Shown: positions 54,012 to 63,203, counted from the stretch's first letter. The stretch is 64,000 nt of DNA from Actinomycetota bacterium (GCA_014360655.1 JACIXC010000002.1:62001-126000); one strand, 5' to 3'. Made by a program: numbers and translations. Notes: generated by a model not told the origin, from the sequence alone.

Positions 54012-54948
54012 CGGCAGGGAGAGCAACATATCCCACCTCCTCGTCAAGGGGGAGAGGAGGAAGTTGCGGGAGAAGGCGGCCCTTTTCGAAGCGGCCGCGC
54101 CGGGCGGCGGAGGGGAAGGCGGTTACGCCGCCATCCGCTGGGACGGTGCACTCGCGCCGGGGATAGAGGCAGCACTCCGGCAGTTCGGCGCGCGCATACG
54201 TCCCGGCATGGACGAATACCTGCGAGGCGTTTCCGAAAAGGGCACGGCGGAAAAGGTGCTGGCGAGGATGCCCCTGGGCCGCAAGCGCAATTTCCGCCTC
54301 ATCGACGAGGCCGCGCAGGGCCGCGTGGCGAAGCAGGTAGCCTGCAACGAGAGGATAGCGCAGGCCGTCTGCGCGATACACCTCGAGCTGCTGCACCTGA
54401 AGCGTTGCAGGGAGGACCTGGCATGCGGTGTTCCTGCCGCCGTGGCCGTGCACAGCGGGGAGAGGGAAAAAGAGCTGGCGGAGGTGCTGCTCGCGCGGGG
54501 CGAAGGGGCTTTCTTCTTCCTGGGCCTGCCTGGCGTCGAGGCCTACGAGCGCATGCTGGAGGAGGAAAGGCTCGCGGGGGGCGCGAGCGACGACCGCTTC
54601 GAGGCCACGTACTACCAGGCGAACTTCCTTCCCGTCGTATGCATGGATTACCGCGGGTTGCTGCGCGACGAGCGCACCTGGCGGTTGGCGGCGCTGGCCC
54701 TGCCGCATCCGGAAAGGTTTGACGCCGCGCTGCTGGAGCTGGTGATGCGCATGGCGTCCTTGCACGGGTACGGGGGCGAGATGTGGTTCGCGGCGGCCCG
54801 TGGGGAAGAGGAACGCGGGATGCCCCGCGCGGCCATGGGCGGACGGTGGTCTTCCGCGTTCGTGTGCTGGCTGGCGGACAAACACGGGTTCACGACGGAG
54901 GTCGTCCCCGGCGTTCATTCCATCCTCGTGAGGGTGAGGGGCGCATGA
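53998..54948 (+). CDS. Hypothetical protein of the glycan locus
   Basis: A 316-residue protein with a TTG start inside the last codons of the previous gene. I recognise no family. The first 150 residues are helical and charged (VKGERRKLREKAALFEAA, ERIAQAVCAIHLELLHLKRC). The last 170 alternate strands and helices (AVAVHSGEREKELAEVLLARGEGAFFFLG, LHGYGGEMWFAAARGEE), consistent with a Rossmann-like fold. No signal or membrane segment is seen. Its position between two glycosyltransferase genes, with overlaps on both sides, implies a role in the same glycan. Confidence 0.6.
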   Translation: MIRINGRESNISHLLVKGERRKLREKAALFEAAAPGGGGEGGYAAIRWDGALAPGIEAALRQFGARIRPGMDEYLRGVSEKGTAEKVLARMPLGRKRNFRLIDEAAQGRVAKQVACNERIAQAVCAIHLELLHLKRCREDLACGVPAAVAVHSGEREKELAEVLLARGEGAFFFLGLPGVEAYERMLEEERLAGGASDDRFEATYYQANFLPVVCMDYRGLLRDERTWRLAALALPHPERFDAALLELVMRMASLHGYGGEMWFAAARGEEERGMPRAAMGGRWSSAFVCWLADKHGFTTEVVPGVHSILVRVRGA

Positions 54949-56024
54949 GGGTCCACCAGATCTGCGCGCGGCTGCAAAAGGGAGACGCCATAACCAACAA
55001 CGCGCTCAACATGCACCGCACCTTCCTCTCCTGGGGACTGGAGAGCCACGTATATGCCCACGAGACGGACCCCCGCATGGCCCGGTATAACGAGGGGGAA
55101 GAGGTCTACCGCAGGAGATACCGCGGGGCGAAGGGGGACCTGCTCCTCTACCACTACTCCGTTTACTGCGATAATTACCGCCTCTTCCTCGCCAGCAGGA
55201 ACCGCAGGATCCTCATCTACCACAACATCACCCCGCCGCATTTTTTCGCGCCCTACAGCCCGCGGGTCGCTTCCTTCTGCGAGAAGGGGCTGCGCCTGCT
55301 GCCCCGCCTCAGGGAATGCGACTTCGCCTGGGGGGATTCGGACTTCAACCGGCGTGACCTCGTGGCGGCCGGGTTCCCGCCCGAGAGGACGGGCGTCATG
55401 CCCATCTACGTGGATTTTTCCTACCTGGACGAGGAGGAACCCGGCATGAGGGCGCGGCTGCGGGACGGCAGGTGGAACATCCTCTTCGTGGGGAGGCTGG
55501 TTCCCAACAAGCGAGTGGACGAACTGCTGCGCTTTTTCGTTTATTACCATCATATGGTAAACCCCGGTTCGCGGCTCATGCTCATAGGCGCCTCCTGGCT
55601 GGACGGGTATACGCGCGAGCTGTGGCGCATCGTAGAGGAATACCGCCTCGCGGGCTCCGTCATGCTTCCCGGAGGGCCCACGGGCGTCAGCGACCGGGAG
55701 CTGGCCTCCTTCTATCGCTCGGCGGACGTCTTCATGACCATGAGCGAGCACGAGGGTTTCTGCGTTCCCCTTGCGGAAAGCATGAAGGAGGGTCTGCCCA
55801 TCGTCGCCTACGCGGCGGCGGCGGTCCCGGAGACGCTGGGAGGAAGCGGCATACTCTTCACCAGGAAGGCGTTTCCCTATATCGCGGAGGCGGTGGAGGA
55901 ACTGCGCCTCAACGCCGCTTTCAGGGAGAGGATAGTCTCCGGGGAGAGGAGAAGATTCGAGGACTTCCGTCCCGAGGCGGCGGAAGGACGTCTGCGCGCG
56001 GCCCTCGCTCCCTTCCTTTCCTGA
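54945..56024 (+). CDS. Family 4 glycosyltransferase
   Basis: A 359-residue retaining GT-B enzyme starting in the stop of the preceding gene (ATGA). The acceptor domain holds LYHYSVYCDNYRLF and LIYHNITPPHFFAPY. The donor domain holds ILFVGRLVPNKRVDELLRFF, VMLPGGPTGVSDRELASFYRSADVF and the E-x7-E motif SEHEGFCVPLAESMKEGLPIVAY. The mix of motifs resembles mannosyl- and glucosyl-transferases of O-antigen loci. It is the last gene of the glycan block; the downstream gap carries a promoter for the next cluster. Confidence 0.9.
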   Translation: MRVHQICARLQKGDAITNNALNMHRTFLSWGLESHVYAHETDPRMARYNEGEEVYRRRYRGAKGDLLLYHYSVYCDNYRLFLASRNRRILIYHNITPPHFFAPYSPRVASFCEKGLRLLPRLRECDFAWGDSDFNRRDLVAAGFPPERTGVMPIYVDFSYLDEEEPGMRARLRDGRWNILFVGRLVPNKRVDELLRFFVYYHHMVNPGSRLMLIGASWLDGYTRELWRIVEEYRLAGSVMLPGGPTGVSDRELASFYRSADVFMTMSEHEGFCVPLAESMKEGLPIVAYAAAAVPETLGGSGILFTRKAFPYIAEAVEELRLNAAFRERIVSGERRRFEDFRPEAAEGRLRAALAPFLS

Positions 56025-56225
56025 ACGGGGGCGGCATGCGCGCGGTGCAGCCGCCCGGACCTCCCGAGTTTCCTGCCGATGCCGGGCGTGACGTCCACGC
56101 CGCGAAGGCGGGCTTTCCCGTTGCGACCGCCGCCGTGAAACACGGCTAGATCCCCCGCGCCCGTCGGGATGAGGCGGGGGGAAGAGTTCAACCTCGGGCG
56201 CCCGGACGGCCGTCCTCCCGTGTGG

Positions 56226-56252
56226 TTGAAGGTCGGCGGCGGCTGCTATAAT
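56226..56252 (+). promoter_or_regulatory. Promoter of the Asp23-FakA-recG cluster
   Basis: TTGAAG (56226-56231) is followed by a consensus TATAAT (56247-56252) with a 15-base spacer, or 16 if GTTGAA at 56225 is taken. It lies 36 bases before the Asp23-family start. Confidence 0.55.
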
Positions 56253-56287
56253 CAACCTGTTTACGAGGGAAAAGGTGGAGGTGGGCG

Positions 56288-56644
56288 TTGCGGGACGAAG
56301 ATCCCTCGCAGGTGAAGGGAAAGATCGTCATAAGCGACGGGGTGCTGGCCGACCTCGCCGGCCTGACCTGCACGCGCTGTTACGGCATCGTGGGCATGGC
56401 CAGCCAGAGCCTGCACGAGGGCGTGGCGGAGCTGCTGGGCAGGGAGTCCCTGCGCCGGGGGGTGCGCCTGAAGCGCAGGGACGAGTCGGTCAGCTTCGAC
56501 CTGTATGTCATCGTCAAGGTAGGGGTGAACATCGTAGAAGTGGCGCATAACCTTATCGAGCAGGTGAAATACACGGTGGAGAGCTGCAGTGGGTTGCGGG
56601 TCGAGGACGTGCAGGTCCACGTGCAGGGAGTGCGCGAAAGCTGA
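56288..56644 (+). CDS. Asp23/Gls24 family protein
   Basis: A 118-residue member of the alkaline-shock protein 23 family. Family pattern: GKIVISDGVLADLAGLTCTRCYGIVGMAS at the N-terminus and SFDLYVIVKVGVNIVEVAHNLIEQVKYTVE at the C-terminus. The TTG start is supported by GGAGGTGGG upstream. In Firmicutes and actinobacteria this gene commonly precedes the DAK/FakA-like gene, as here. The exact role is unknown; cell-envelope stress functions have been proposed for relatives. Confidence 0.9.
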   Translation: MRDEDPSQVKGKIVISDGVLADLAGLTCTRCYGIVGMASQSLHEGVAELLGRESLRRGVRLKRRDESVSFDLYVIVKVGVNIVEVAHNLIEQVKYTVESCSGLRVEDVQVHVQGVRES

Positions 56645-56662
56645 TAGAGGGGTGTGCGTCGC

Positions 56663-58246
56663 TTGGTTGATGCTCTGCGGGCGGCCGACCTGTGCGGGCT
56701 CGTTGACGGTGCCCTCGAGGCCCTGCGGGTCCACAAGGACGAGATAAACGCCATGAACGTCTTCCCGGTCCCGGACGGCGACACGGGCACCAACATGCTC
56801 CTCACCATGCAGGCCGTGAAGGAGGCCATCGGGTCGAGCGACCACCATGACATGTCATCGGTCTGCCAGGCCATCGCGAGGGGTTCCCTGATGGGGGCGC
56901 GCGGCAATTCCGGCGTGGTCCTTTCGCAGATCCTCAAGGGCATGACCGAGGTCATGGGCGGGCTGGAAGAAGTGGGCGTGGCGGATATGGCGGAGGCCCT
57001 GTCCCGCGGCAGCGAGGTGGCGTACCGCGCGGTCATGAAACCCGTCGAGGGTACCATACTCACCGTGGTGAGAGAGGCCGCTGAGGAAGGGGAGAGGGCC
57101 AGGGGAGACAGCGCATCCCTCGAGGAATGGTTCGCGCACGTGATCCGCAGGGCACGCGAAGCGCTGGAGCGTACCCCCGACATGCTGCCCGTGCTCAAGG
57201 AGGCCGGCGTGGTCGACGCGGGAGGGCGCGGGCTGGTGGCCATCTTCGAGGGCATCCTCGCACGCCTGAGCGGCGAGGACCTCGGGCGCGTGGAGGAGGA
57301 CGCGGCCTTGTCCGTGGCGCGCGTCCTGGAACAGGCGGAGGACTACCGCTACGAGGCCCAGTTCATGCTCCATTGCAAGGACTCCAAGGTGGAGCGCTTC
57401 CGCGAGGTCCTGCAGGGGCTCGGGGGCTCCGTGCTGGTGGTGGGGGGCGACAAGCTCTACCGCGTTCACGTGCACACCGACGACCTGGGCAAGGTCATCG
57501 AGGAGGCGTCCGCGATAGGCAGGCTCAGCGACGTGGAGATCAGCGACCTCAGGGAGCAGGTGCATGAGGCGGGTGGCGGCCCCGCGGCGCCGGGAAAGGC
57601 CACCGCCATCGTGGCGGTGGCGGTGGGAGAGGGAATAAAGGAGATCCTCTATTCCATGGGGGTTGACGTCATCGTCGACGGTGGCCAGAGCATGAATCCC
57701 AGCACGGCGGAGATACTCGACGCCATCGAAAGCGTCCCCCAGGACCACGTGCTCCTCATCCCCAACAACAGGAACATCATCCCCGCCGCGGAGCAGACCA
57801 GGGAGCTCACCGGGAAGGAGGTCGCCGTGATACCGGCGGTTTCCATCACGGAGGGATTCGCGGCCATGGTCGCCTACGATCCCCGATGCGGCTGGGACGA
57901 GAACAGGGAACGCATGGTACAGGCCCTGCGCAAGGTGAAGACGGGCGCGGTGACCACCGCCGTCAGGGACAGCAAGTGCGGCCTGGGGAAGATAAGGAAG
58001 GGCTCATACATCGGGCTTTTCCGGGGGGAGATAGTCTCCGCCGCGGACGAGCTGCTGCGTGCGGCGAAGGACCTCCTGCGGAAGATGGTGGGGGACGGGG
58101 ACGAGGTCGCCAGCGTTATAGTGGGAGAGGGGGCCGCGGGCATGGATCACGGTCCCATAGTCGAGATGCTGGAGGAGCGCGGGCTGGAGGTCGAGGTCAT
58201 CGACGGCGGGCAGCCAGTGTACCATTACATTTTCGGCCTGGAATGA
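56663..58246 (+). CDS. DAK-domain fatty-acid kinase-like protein (FakA/YloV type)
   Basis: A 527-residue protein of the FakA/YloV family. The N-terminal Dak2-type ATP-binding domain has NVFPVPDGDTGTNM (metal-binding aspartates), GARGNSGVVLSQILKG and VVDAGGRGLV. The middle and C-terminal domains (HVHTDDLGK, PNNRNIIPAAEQ, AVSITEGFAAMVAYDP) match YloV. In Firmicutes, FakA with FakB phosphorylates exogenous fatty acids for PlsX/PlsY; plsX lies a few kilobases downstream. TTG 56663 is chosen because GAGGGG stands 10 bases upstream; the GTG at 56654 is too close to it. Confidence 0.9.
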   Translation: MVDALRAADLCGLVDGALEALRVHKDEINAMNVFPVPDGDTGTNMLLTMQAVKEAIGSSDHHDMSSVCQAIARGSLMGARGNSGVVLSQILKGMTEVMGGLEEVGVADMAEALSRGSEVAYRAVMKPVEGTILTVVREAAEEGERARGDSASLEEWFAHVIRRAREALERTPDMLPVLKEAGVVDAGGRGLVAIFEGILARLSGEDLGRVEEDAALSVARVLEQAEDYRYEAQFMLHCKDSKVERFREVLQGLGGSVLVVGGDKLYRVHVHTDDLGKVIEEASAIGRLSDVEISDLREQVHEAGGGPAAPGKATAIVAVAVGEGIKEILYSMGVDVIVDGGQSMNPSTAEILDAIESVPQDHVLLIPNNRNIIPAAEQTRELTGKEVAVIPAVSITEGFAAMVAYDPRCGWDENRERMVQALRKVKTGAVTTAVRDSKCGLGKIRKGSYIGLFRGEIVSAADELLRAAKDLLRKMVGDGDEVASVIVGEGAAGMDHGPIVEMLEERGLEVEVIDGGQPVYHYIFGLE

Positions 58247-58280
58247 GATGACCGGTGTCCCCCCTTAGGATGTGACCCCG

Positions 58281-60404
58281 ATGACGGTTCCGGCTGATCG
58301 GCGGGTTGAGGAACTGGCGGCGCACTGGCATTCCCTCCGCAGCCCGGTGAGCGAGGTGCGGGGGATAGGGAGCAGCCTCACGCGCCACCTCGAGGCCATG
58401 GGCATCCGCACGGTGGAGGACCTGCTCCTGCATTTTCCCCGGCGCTACCTCGATCGCCGCCGCATCTCGCGCATCTGCGAGGTACGCATCGGCGAGGAGG
58501 CGACGGTGGTGGGGACGGTGCGCTCGCTGGAGTCGAGGCGGCTCTCGCGCAATCGCAGCGTGCTCAGCGTGGCCGTTTACGACGGCACCGCATACCTTTA
58601 CGGGGTGTGGTTCAACCAGCCCTACCACGCAGACAGGCTGCCGGAGGGAACCGGCGTCGTCTTTTCCGGAAAGGTGCAGTACCGATTCGGGAAGCTGCAG
58701 ATGACCAATCCCTCCTACGACATCCTCGAGGACACGGACGAGGTGGGACGGGCCACGGTTCATACCGGGCGCATCATCCCCATCCACCCCGCGTCGCAGA
58801 GATTGAGCGCCGCCATGCTGCGGAGACTTGTCATGCGCGCGCTGGAACAGTACGGGGACCTGCCCGACCACATACCCTACGGGCTGCGCAGGCGGCACGG
58901 TTTCCCCCCGCGCGCGCAGGCCCTGCGCGAGATGCACTTCCCCACCACGCGGGGCCGCCTCAACCGGGCGCGGCAGCGCATGGCTTACGAGGAGTTGCTG
59001 GTCATGCAGGTGGCCCTGGCGGCCAACCGCCGTCACATGCGCACGGAGACGCGAGGTATAGCCCACGTGCCTCCCGGCGGGTTGCTCGAGCGCTTCACGC
59101 GCAACCTCCCCTTCCGGCTTACCGCCTCGCAGGAACGCGCCTTCAGGGAGATAACCGCCGACATGACGGCCCCCTCCCCCATGAACCGCCTGCTGCAGGG
59201 CGAGGTGGGATCGGGAAAGACGGTGGTCGCCCTCATGGCCCTGCTCCTCGCGGTGGAAGGGGGGCATCAGGGCGTTTTCATGGCGCCGACCGAGATACTC
59301 GCGGAGCAGCACTACCGGAACATCTGCGCGCTGCTTCAGGAAGGCATGGAGGTGCGGGTGGAGCTGCTCACCGGGAGCACCACGGCAGCGCGCCGGCGGG
59401 AGATACTGCGGGAGGCCGCCGCCGGCGGCCTGGACATTCTCGTGGGGACCCATGCCCTCATCCAGGACGACGTGGATTTCCGTGACCTGGGGCTGGCGGT
59501 GATAGACGAGCAGCACCGCTTCGGACTGCGCCAGAGGATACTGCTCAAGGAGAAGGGCGCGCACCCTGATACCCTCATCATGACCGCCACTCCCATTCCG
59601 CGCACCCTCTCCCTCACGCTCTACGGGGACCTGGAGGTCTCCGTGCTGCGCGAGCTGCCGGAGGGCAGGGCGGAAACGACCACCATGGTCATCGGCGTAG
59701 GCGAGAGGGAGCGGGCATACCGGCTGATGCACGAGGAGCTGGCGAAGGGGAGGCAGGCTTACGTTGTATGCCCGCTCGTGGACCCGTCTCCGGCCGTGGA
59801 GGCCAAGGCGGCGGAGAAGGAGGCCCGCGAGTTGGGCTCACGCTTCCCGCAGTACGGCGTGGGGCTGCTGCACGGCCAGATGGCCAAGGCGGAGAAGGAC
59901 GCCGTCATGGAGTCCTTCAGGAGAGGGGACGTCCAGCTCCTGGTGTCGACCACCGTCATCGAGGTGGGCATAGATGTCCCCAACGCCACGGTCATGATGG
60001 TGGAGAACGCGGACCGTTTCGGCCTCTCCCAGCTGCACCAGTTGCGGGGGCGCGTGGGCAGGGGCGAACACCGCTCCCACTGCATTTTCGTCTTCACGGG
60101 CGACGGCGAGGAATCGTTGCGTCGCAGGAAGGCCATCGCCGAGATAAGCGACGGCTTCGAGCTGGCGGAGGCCGACCTGGATATCCGCGGCGAGGGCACC
60201 CTTTTCGGCACGCGCCAGTCGGGGGTCTCGGACCTGCGGGTGGCCCGGCTCAACAAGGATTACCGCCTGCTGCGCGCGGCGCGCAGCGATGCCTTCTCCC
60301 TGGTGGAGGAGGACCCCCACCTGGAGAGGCCGCATAACCGCCTGCTGCGGCTGGAGGTGAGGGAGAGATACGGCGAGAACCTCGCGTGGCTCTTCCAGGC
60401 CTGA
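58281..60404 (+). CDS. recG: ATP-dependent DNA helicase RecG
   Basis: RecG remodels branched DNA such as stalled replication forks. The 707-residue protein has an N-terminal wedge/OB domain (TVVGTVRSLESRRLSRNRSVLSV) and superfamily 2 helicase motifs: Walker A GEVGSGKTVVAL (about residue 307), motif II DEQHRFG (D409), motif III TATPIPRT and motif VI QLRGRVGR. The TRG-like region LEEDPHL... end is normal. ATG 58281 has AGGA 10 bases upstream. It is in the conserved FakA-recG-rsmD-coaD order. Confidence 0.96.
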   Translation: MTVPADRRVEELAAHWHSLRSPVSEVRGIGSSLTRHLEAMGIRTVEDLLLHFPRRYLDRRRISRICEVRIGEEATVVGTVRSLESRRLSRNRSVLSVAVYDGTAYLYGVWFNQPYHADRLPEGTGVVFSGKVQYRFGKLQMTNPSYDILEDTDEVGRATVHTGRIIPIHPASQRLSAAMLRRLVMRALEQYGDLPDHIPYGLRRRHGFPPRAQALREMHFPTTRGRLNRARQRMAYEELLVMQVALAANRRHMRTETRGIAHVPPGGLLERFTRNLPFRLTASQERAFREITADMTAPSPMNRLLQGEVGSGKTVVALMALLLAVEGGHQGVFMAPTEILAEQHYRNICALLQEGMEVRVELLTGSTTAARRREILREAAAGGLDILVGTHALIQDDVDFRDLGLAVIDEQHRFGLRQRILLKEKGAHPDTLIMTATPIPRTLSLTLYGDLEVSVLRELPEGRAETTTMVIGVGERERAYRLMHEELAKGRQAYVVCPLVDPSPAVEAKAAEKEARELGSRFPQYGVGLLHGQMAKAEKDAVMESFRRGDVQLLVSTTVIEVGIDVPNATVMMVENADRFGLSQLHQLRGRVGRGEHRSHCIFVFTGDGEESLRRRKAIAEISDGFELAEADLDIRGEGTLFGTRQSGVSDLRVARLNKDYRLLRAARSDAFSLVEEDPHLERPHNRLLRLEVRERYGENLAWLFQA

Positions 60405-60450
60405 GGCGCACGGGGTGGTGGAAAGAATTGTCATGGTATAAAGTGGCAGC

Positions 60451-61047
60451 ATGAGGATCATCGCGGGAGAGGCGAAGGGAAGGCACATCAGGGCTCCGCG
60501 CGGGAGGAACACGCGGCCCATGCGGGATTTCGTGCGCGAGGCGGTATTCGGCATGCTGGGGGAGCGCGTGGCGGGCGCGCGGGTGCTGGACCTGTTCGCC
60601 GGCAGCGGTTCCCTCGGACTCGAGGCCTTGAGCAGGGGAGCGCAGCACGCGGTCTTCGTGGACAGGGGAAGGGAGGCGGCACGTATTATTCAGGAAAATC
60701 TGGATAAGCTTGGCATGAGCGACAGGGGAACGGTGGTACGGTGCGAGGTCCTCGATTACCTGCGTAAAAACCGCTTACCCGGGAGCGCCTTCGATTTGAT
60801 TTTTATAGACCCACCCTATAAAATTGATGTCAATTACCGCGAAGAAATGCTGAAAAGACTGGCCGACGGCGGGTTCCTGGGGCCCTGCGCAGTGCTGGTG
60901 ATGGAGGCTCCGCTGCGGAGCTCGATCCCCGGGGCGCCTCCGGGATTGGGTTTCCGGGAGAGAAGAAAATACGGAGAGACCGCGGTCGATATTTACATGC
61001 AGGAGGAAAATATTGTAAGGGAGGAGAGGGGGGCAGGCGAGGAATGA
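60451..61047 (+). CDS. rsmD: 16S rRNA (guanine966-N2)-methyltransferase
   Basis: RsmD methylates G966 of 16S rRNA. The 198-residue protein starts MRIIAGEAKGRHI with the family's RPMRDFVREAVF, followed by the SAM motif LDLFAGSGSLGLEAL and the catalytic DPPY motif FIDPPYK. Its last codons overlap coaD by 4 bases (ATGA), a widespread gene pair. Confidence 0.95.
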   Translation: MRIIAGEAKGRHIRAPRGRNTRPMRDFVREAVFGMLGERVAGARVLDLFAGSGSLGLEALSRGAQHAVFVDRGREAARIIQENLDKLGMSDRGTVVRCEVLDYLRKNRLPGSAFDLIFIDPPYKIDVNYREEMLKRLADGGFLGPCAVLVMEAPLRSSIPGAPPGLGFRERRKYGETAVDIYMQEENIVREERGAGEE

Positions 61048-61553
61048 CGGTAGCGATATGCCCGGGAACGTTCGATCCCATAACCAATGGACACCTGGAC
61101 GTCATAAAGAGGGCAAGCCACTTCTTCGAGCGCTTCATCGTGGCCGTGGCGGCCAACCCCGCCAAGGAACCCCTCTTCGACCTGGAGGAGAGGGTGTATC
61201 TCCTGCGCAAGGCCACGGAGGGCCTGGAAAACGTGGAGGTTGAGTCGTTCGACACCCTGCTGGTGGATTTCGCCCGCAAGGTGGGAGCCACGGCCATCAT
61301 CAAGGGCCTGCGGGCGCTGAGCGATTTCGAGTACGAGTTCCAGATGGCCCAGATAAACCAGGCGCTGGACGAGCATATCGAGACCTTTTTCGTCATGGCC
61401 AACCCCATGTACACCTTCATAAGCTCGAGCGCGGTAAGGGAGGTCGCGAGCTACGGGGGTTGCGTGAAGGGCCTGGTGCCGGAGAATATAGAGGGGGAGC
61501 TGATAAGGATGTTCAGAAAGAAATTCGGCGGCTCGCAGAAAGGGGCGGTCTAA
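61044..61553 (+). CDS. coaD: Phosphopantetheine adenylyltransferase
   Basis: CoaD adenylates 4'-phosphopantetheine in coenzyme A synthesis. The 169-residue protein has the nucleotidyltransferase motif PGTFDPITNGH (T14-H17), the substrate loop IIKGLRALSDFEYEFQMA and the C-terminal ISSSAVREVASYGG. It overlaps rsmD and abuts the coiled-coil gene with no spacer. Confidence 0.97.
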   Translation: MTVAICPGTFDPITNGHLDVIKRASHFFERFIVAVAANPAKEPLFDLEERVYLLRKATEGLENVEVESFDTLLVDFARKVGATAIIKGLRALSDFEYEFQMAQINQALDEHIETFFVMANPMYTFISSSAVREVASYGGCVKGLVPENIEGELIRMFRKKFGGSQKGAV

Positions 61554-62036
61554 ATGGATGTCTTTCAACAACTGGATCGCATAGAGGATCTCATAGTATC
61601 CAGCAAGCACGTGCCCTTTTCCTCCTCGGTGATGGTCAACGAAACGGAGATATTCGAGCTGCTGGACGAGTTCCGCAGCTCTCTTCCGGAGGAACTCAAG
61701 CAGGCACGGTGGATGGTAAAGGAAAAGCAGGAGATCATGGAGGAGGCCCGCAAGGAGGCCGAGAGGATACGGGAGGAGGCGCAGGAGGAGAGGAGGCGCC
61801 TCATAGACGAAACGGAGATCATCAAGGCGGCCAAGGCAGAGGCGGAGAAGATCATCGAAGACGCGCAGGCACAGGCGAGGGAGATACGGCTGGAGGCTGA
61901 GGATTACGCCGACGAGCGCCTGGCCAACCTCGAGGTGACCTGTTACAAGCTGCTGGAGGTGATCAAGAGGGCGCGCGAGAGGCTCCAGGGGCCTCCGGAG
62001 CAGGAGGAGGTGAGCGAGGAGTTCGACCTGGAGTGA
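61554..62036 (+). CDS. Coiled-coil protein, V/A-ATPase subunit E/H-like helical region
   Basis: A 160-residue soluble protein. Residues 45-130 are almost uninterrupted charged helix (ARKEAERIREEAQEERRRLI, AKAEAEKIIEDAQAQAREI), a coiled coil like those of ATP-synthase stalk subunits or DivIVA-like proteins. The N-terminus (DVFQQLDRIEDLIVSS) is conserved in a small family next to coaD in clostridia and actinobacteria. The ATG follows the coaD stop directly. A structural or scaffolding role is likely, but unproven. Confidence 0.75.
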   Translation: MDVFQQLDRIEDLIVSSKHVPFSSSVMVNETEIFELLDEFRSSLPEELKQARWMVKEKQEIMEEARKEAERIREEAQEERRRLIDETEIIKAAKAEAEKIIEDAQAQAREIRLEAEDYADERLANLEVTCYKLLEVIKRARERLQGPPEQEEVSEEFDLE

Positions 62037-62269
62037 CGCCGCGCCTCCCGCGGGCCGCGGAGACGCCAGTGCCGTGCGAGACAGCGCAGAGGGGGCGGTT
62101 TTCGCTCAAGCAGGCAGGCCGCCCATCCACCCCGTGACCGTACGAACCCGGACATGCAACCCCGCCATGGCATTCACGCTTGCCAACCCCCACCCTCATC
62201 CGCAACACTTGTCCTGGGGCGGTTGTCGCCCCTGAGAGTGATACCGCTGCAGGCGGGAGGAGATGCTTG

Positions 62270-62848
62270 ATGAGCGAGTCGCTTGCCTCGCGCAGGCTCA
62301 GGGTGCCCGTTTCCAGCCTCATGAAGAAGCTTTTCTCGCGGGAGAGGTTCCGGGCCGACCTGGACATCGCGGTGGGAGAGCAGGGGTTGTACGAGCGCGG
62401 CGGGCTGGGTGGCCTCAGCCTCGACCTGTGGCTGGAGAGCAGCCCGGACGGCATAAGGGTGAAGGGCAAGGTGCGGGGCACCGTCGGCATGGAATGTACC
62501 CGCTGCCTGAAGGAGTACCGCCAGGAGCTGGACATCGACGTCGACGAGTTCTACAGGCGTCCCGGCCTGGGGGCTGCCGCCGGGGAAGGCGGCAGGCTGC
62601 CGCGGGAGGTCGAGGTGCCGGAAGAGGACGCTTACCTCATCGAGGAGAACACCGTGGACCTCAACATCCTGGTCAACGACGCCGTGCTGCTCAGTATGCC
62701 GATAAAGCACCTGTGCAGACTTGATTGCCGCGGATTGTGTCCCCGTTGCGGGAAAGAGTTGAACCAGGGTCCCTGTGACTGCCGCGGGGATGATATCGAC
62801 CCACGACTGGAGGTGCTGCGCACGCTGCTGGAGGATGAGGGGGAGTGA
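62270..62848 (+). CDS. DUF177/YceD family protein
   Basis: A 192-residue YceD-type protein encoded just before rpmF, the usual position of the family. The central motif GTVGMECTRCLKEY and the C-terminal cysteine-rich IKHLCRLDCRGLCPRCGKELNQGPCDC, a likely zinc site, are typical of the longer variants. ATG 62270 has GGGAGG 9 bases upstream; the frame continues upstream without family sequence. In E. coli the family affects 23S rRNA metabolism. Confidence 0.9.
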   Translation: MSESLASRRLRVPVSSLMKKLFSRERFRADLDIAVGEQGLYERGGLGGLSLDLWLESSPDGIRVKGKVRGTVGMECTRCLKEYRQELDIDVDEFYRRPGLGAAAGEGGRLPREVEVPEEDAYLIEENTVDLNILVNDAVLLSMPIKHLCRLDCRGLCPRCGKELNQGPCDCRGDDIDPRLEVLRTLLEDEGE

Positions 62849-62875
62849 GGGGCGGCCACGCCTGGCGGACTCTGC

Positions 62876-62905
62876 TTGACCCGGGTTATGCACGGTATTT
62901 ATACT
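62876..62905 (+). promoter_or_regulatory. Promoter of rpmF-plsX
   Basis: TTGACC (62876-62881) and TATACT (62900-62905) are separated by 18 bases, about 57 bases before the rpmF start, inside the short spacer after DUF177. Confidence 0.6.
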
Positions 62906-62961
62906 CTGATGGTGTTTGTGCCGGATACATTAGAACTCGTGGTCATATCACGGAGGTGAGC

Positions 62962-63138
62962 ATGGCGGTACCCAAGCGGAGGAAATCTCGCTCGCGCACC
63001 GCATCCAGGCGGGCGAAATGGGTGGCGCGACCCCTCCCCAAGGCGGAATGTCCGCAATGCCATTCCCCCAAGTTGCCCCACCGAGCTTGCCCCAACTGCG
63101 GAACCTACAACGGCAGGGAGATCCTGGAAAGCGAATGA
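62962..63138 (+). CDS. rpmF: Ribosomal protein bL32
   Basis: A 58-residue L32 protein starting MAVPKRRKSRSRT, with the zinc-binding cysteines CPQC and CPNCG. A GGAGGTGAG site lies immediately upstream of ATG 62962. The frame is open further upstream but that sequence is not L32-like. rpmF followed by plsX is a widely conserved arrangement linking ribosome and lipid synthesis. Confidence 0.97.
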   Translation: MAVPKRRKSRSRTASRRAKWVARPLPKAECPQCHSPKLPHRACPNCGTYNGREILESE

Positions 63139-63203
63139 CGCCGCGACTACGCGGACGAAACCCCACGTTGAGCTGCGGGATCCCGTGAGGAGCTGGCTAT
63201 AGC

